A model generated the notes under the pieces. It saw nothing but the letters and a program-made list of their open reading frames with translations. It had not been told where the DNA came from and ran no database searches. Below, piece after piece: positions 63,040 through 64,000 of a stretch of 64,000 nucleotides of DNA; within the stretch, counting starts at the first letter, position 1, and the number at the start of each line of letters is the position of its first letter. This DNA is from Lunularia cruciata. Lineage: Eukaryota > Streptophyta > Marchantiopsida > Lunulariales > Lunulariaceae. The position numbers and the translations under genes are program-made. The stretch is taken from the NCBI GenBank assembly GCA_948567375.1, contig OX419758.1, positions 9,677,001-9,741,000 on the forward strand. Direction: 5' to 3'.

Positions 63040-63461
63040 ACTTGCAAGGTATGATATTTGATCATGGTTGTAGGATTTTGGTTGATTCAAGAAGTTCAAA
63101 AAATTGCTTGTCCACAAAAATTAGCAAAGGAATTACATATTCCTATCAAGCTAGTAATTTGAAGTAGATTGATGATGTCGAATGGTCAAAAGGGTTCTGA
63201 ATTTTGTACCTTGCATCTTGGTACCTTCAAGAATGGAAAAGAGTATTTAGAGTATATGAGGTTTGTAGTGGCACCTCTATACCATGATGTCATTCTAGGT
63301 CTATCTTGGCTTGAACGTCATAAGGTTGAATTTGATTGGAATTAATGACAAATTCAAATACAACACCAAGGTAAGAATTTCCAATTAGGTTGTCTGGCAT
63401 CTTTGAGTAAAATACCTATAAATAGTCAATCCCAAGATGGAAAGTTTGTCAAGAAGGTAGT
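63040..63461 (+). pseudogene. Broken protease and linker start of element T
   Basis: Fragments LAKELHIPIKLVI and MRFVVAPLYHDVILGLSWLE are collinear with the A3 protease, separated by stops. The linker QSQDGKFVKKV ends at the insertion point of element I. Confidence 0.75.
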
Positions 63462-63817
63462 TGTAAAAGACCAAGATCAAGGAGAGAATAGGAAAGTGGA
63501 AGATCACATTGGGACACTTGAGTATGGGAAAACTCCAAATGCCAAGCATGAACTTTGGCTTTGGTATTTATAGGTAGCATACAAGGCCCTTGAGAAGCTT
63601 CTCAAGAAGCTTCCTTCTAGAAGTCGTCTACTTGGCGTGCAAGCTAAGCTAGTTAGAAGCTACCTTCTAGAAGTTACCTACTTGGGGTGTAAGTTAAGCA
63701 AGGCGGGGAGCTTCCCAAGAAGCTTCATAGATACTTCTAGAATATTCTAGGCTAATTTGACTTATTCTCTACTTCATTAGCCTTACTAACTATGTTGCTA
63801 AACTCCATATTGTTACA
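63462..63817 (-). repeat. 3' LTR of element I, inverted relative to its 5' part
   Basis: 356 bp, TGTAAAAGACC to CCATATTGTTACA on the plus strand. It shares AGTTAGTAAGGCTAA and GCTTGCTTAACTT variants with the I 5' LTR at 38.6 kb. The left flank GTAGT pairs with GCTAC at 38,586-38,590 in reverse complement. Confidence 0.85.
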
Positions 63818-64000
63818 TATTCCTCCACCACTAGTTGGTGATGTCCTCATTGCCATTGAAACTTCAAAGTCCTAGATGACCATCTATGCATTTTGGAGGT
63901 GAGAAAGAGGTTCCTATGAAGGCATCATGAAGATACCTTTTCCAAAGGATCTTGTACTCAGTATATTGTCGGCGTCCTTGTTGAATGTGAGGATGCGCAA
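63818..64000 (-). pseudogene. Chromodomain end of element I, continues past the window
   Basis: Collinear on the minus strand with the A3 chromodomain tail at 43.13-43.31 kb, including the polypurine region next to the LTR. The rest of integrase is expected to continue to about 64.9 kb. Confidence 0.75.

Larger units (their letters stand above)
60662..63461 (+). mobile_element. Chromovirus element T, 5' half (5' LTR to protease-RT linker)
   Basis: 5' LTR (60,662-61,061), mutated primer site (TAATATTAGAGT, about 61,063), gag, a zinc knuckle split by a B LTR, protease remnants and the start of the linker repeat, ending at 63,461 where the LTR of element I begins. It completes the half at 34,907-38,590: the flanking 5-mers match in reverse complement and the LTR variants agree. 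Confidence 0.85.

Overview
The window is nuclear DNA of a land plant. A complete gene for the shared second-largest subunit of the plant-specific RNA polymerases IV and V, a gene for mitochondrial complex I subunit NDUFB7, chromodomain Ty3/gypsy elements with initiator-Met-tRNA primer sites, and a nuclear copy of plastid rpoC2 all point there. Short introns (136 to 615 bp) and the residues of the rpoC2 fragment would suit a bryophyte or another non-flowering plant, but the species cannot be fixed from the sequence.

Layout. Positions 1 to about 15,100 are the gene-bearing, visibly less AT-rich part. It holds NDUFB7 (+, 800-1054) and NRPD2/NRPE2 (-, seven exons, 3130-9811), followed by about 5 kb in which I recognise nothing. 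At about 15.1 kb the composition turns AT-rich, and the rest is transposon sequence in several states of decay. This includes a decayed LINE (16.4-19.8 kb, -), a solo LTR of family A (24,844-25,288, target duplication ATGAT), a tandem 0.4-kb repeat (27.8-28.7 kb) and a solo LTR of family B (30,503-31,234, target duplication ACCAC). From 34.9 to 64 kb there is a nest of Ty3/gypsy elements.

The nest. Family A is a chromovirus (gag, zinc knuckle, protease, RT, RNase H, integrase, chromodomain; LTR about 340-445 bp). Family B is a second Ty3/gypsy family (LTR about 730 bp). Element T (A) lies in two halves, 34,907-38,590 (-) and 60,662-63,461 (+). Element I (A) was inserted into T and is also in two halves, 38,591-42,708 (+) and 63,462 to beyond 64,000 (-). 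The outer ends of T carry the complementary 5-bp flanks AAATG and CATTT, and the outer ends of I carry GCTAC and ACTAC. T and I were therefore each one element and have been pulled apart and turned over by an inversion (or by misassembly). A younger element A3 (42,709-46,717, -) sits in the integrase gene of I. At 46,717 it is fused to a truncated B element (46,718-51,540, -), the likely left breakpoint. The B element in turn interrupts the N-terminal part of a second LINE (51,541-52,102, -).

The points most worth following are that inversion; heat-shock-element-like arrays just upstream of the TATA box in the A-family LTRs; a roughly 270-residue disordered insertion with spaced tryptophans and a 12-residue repeat in the Pol IV/V subunit; and the plastid rpoC2 fragment at 57.0-57.2 kb.
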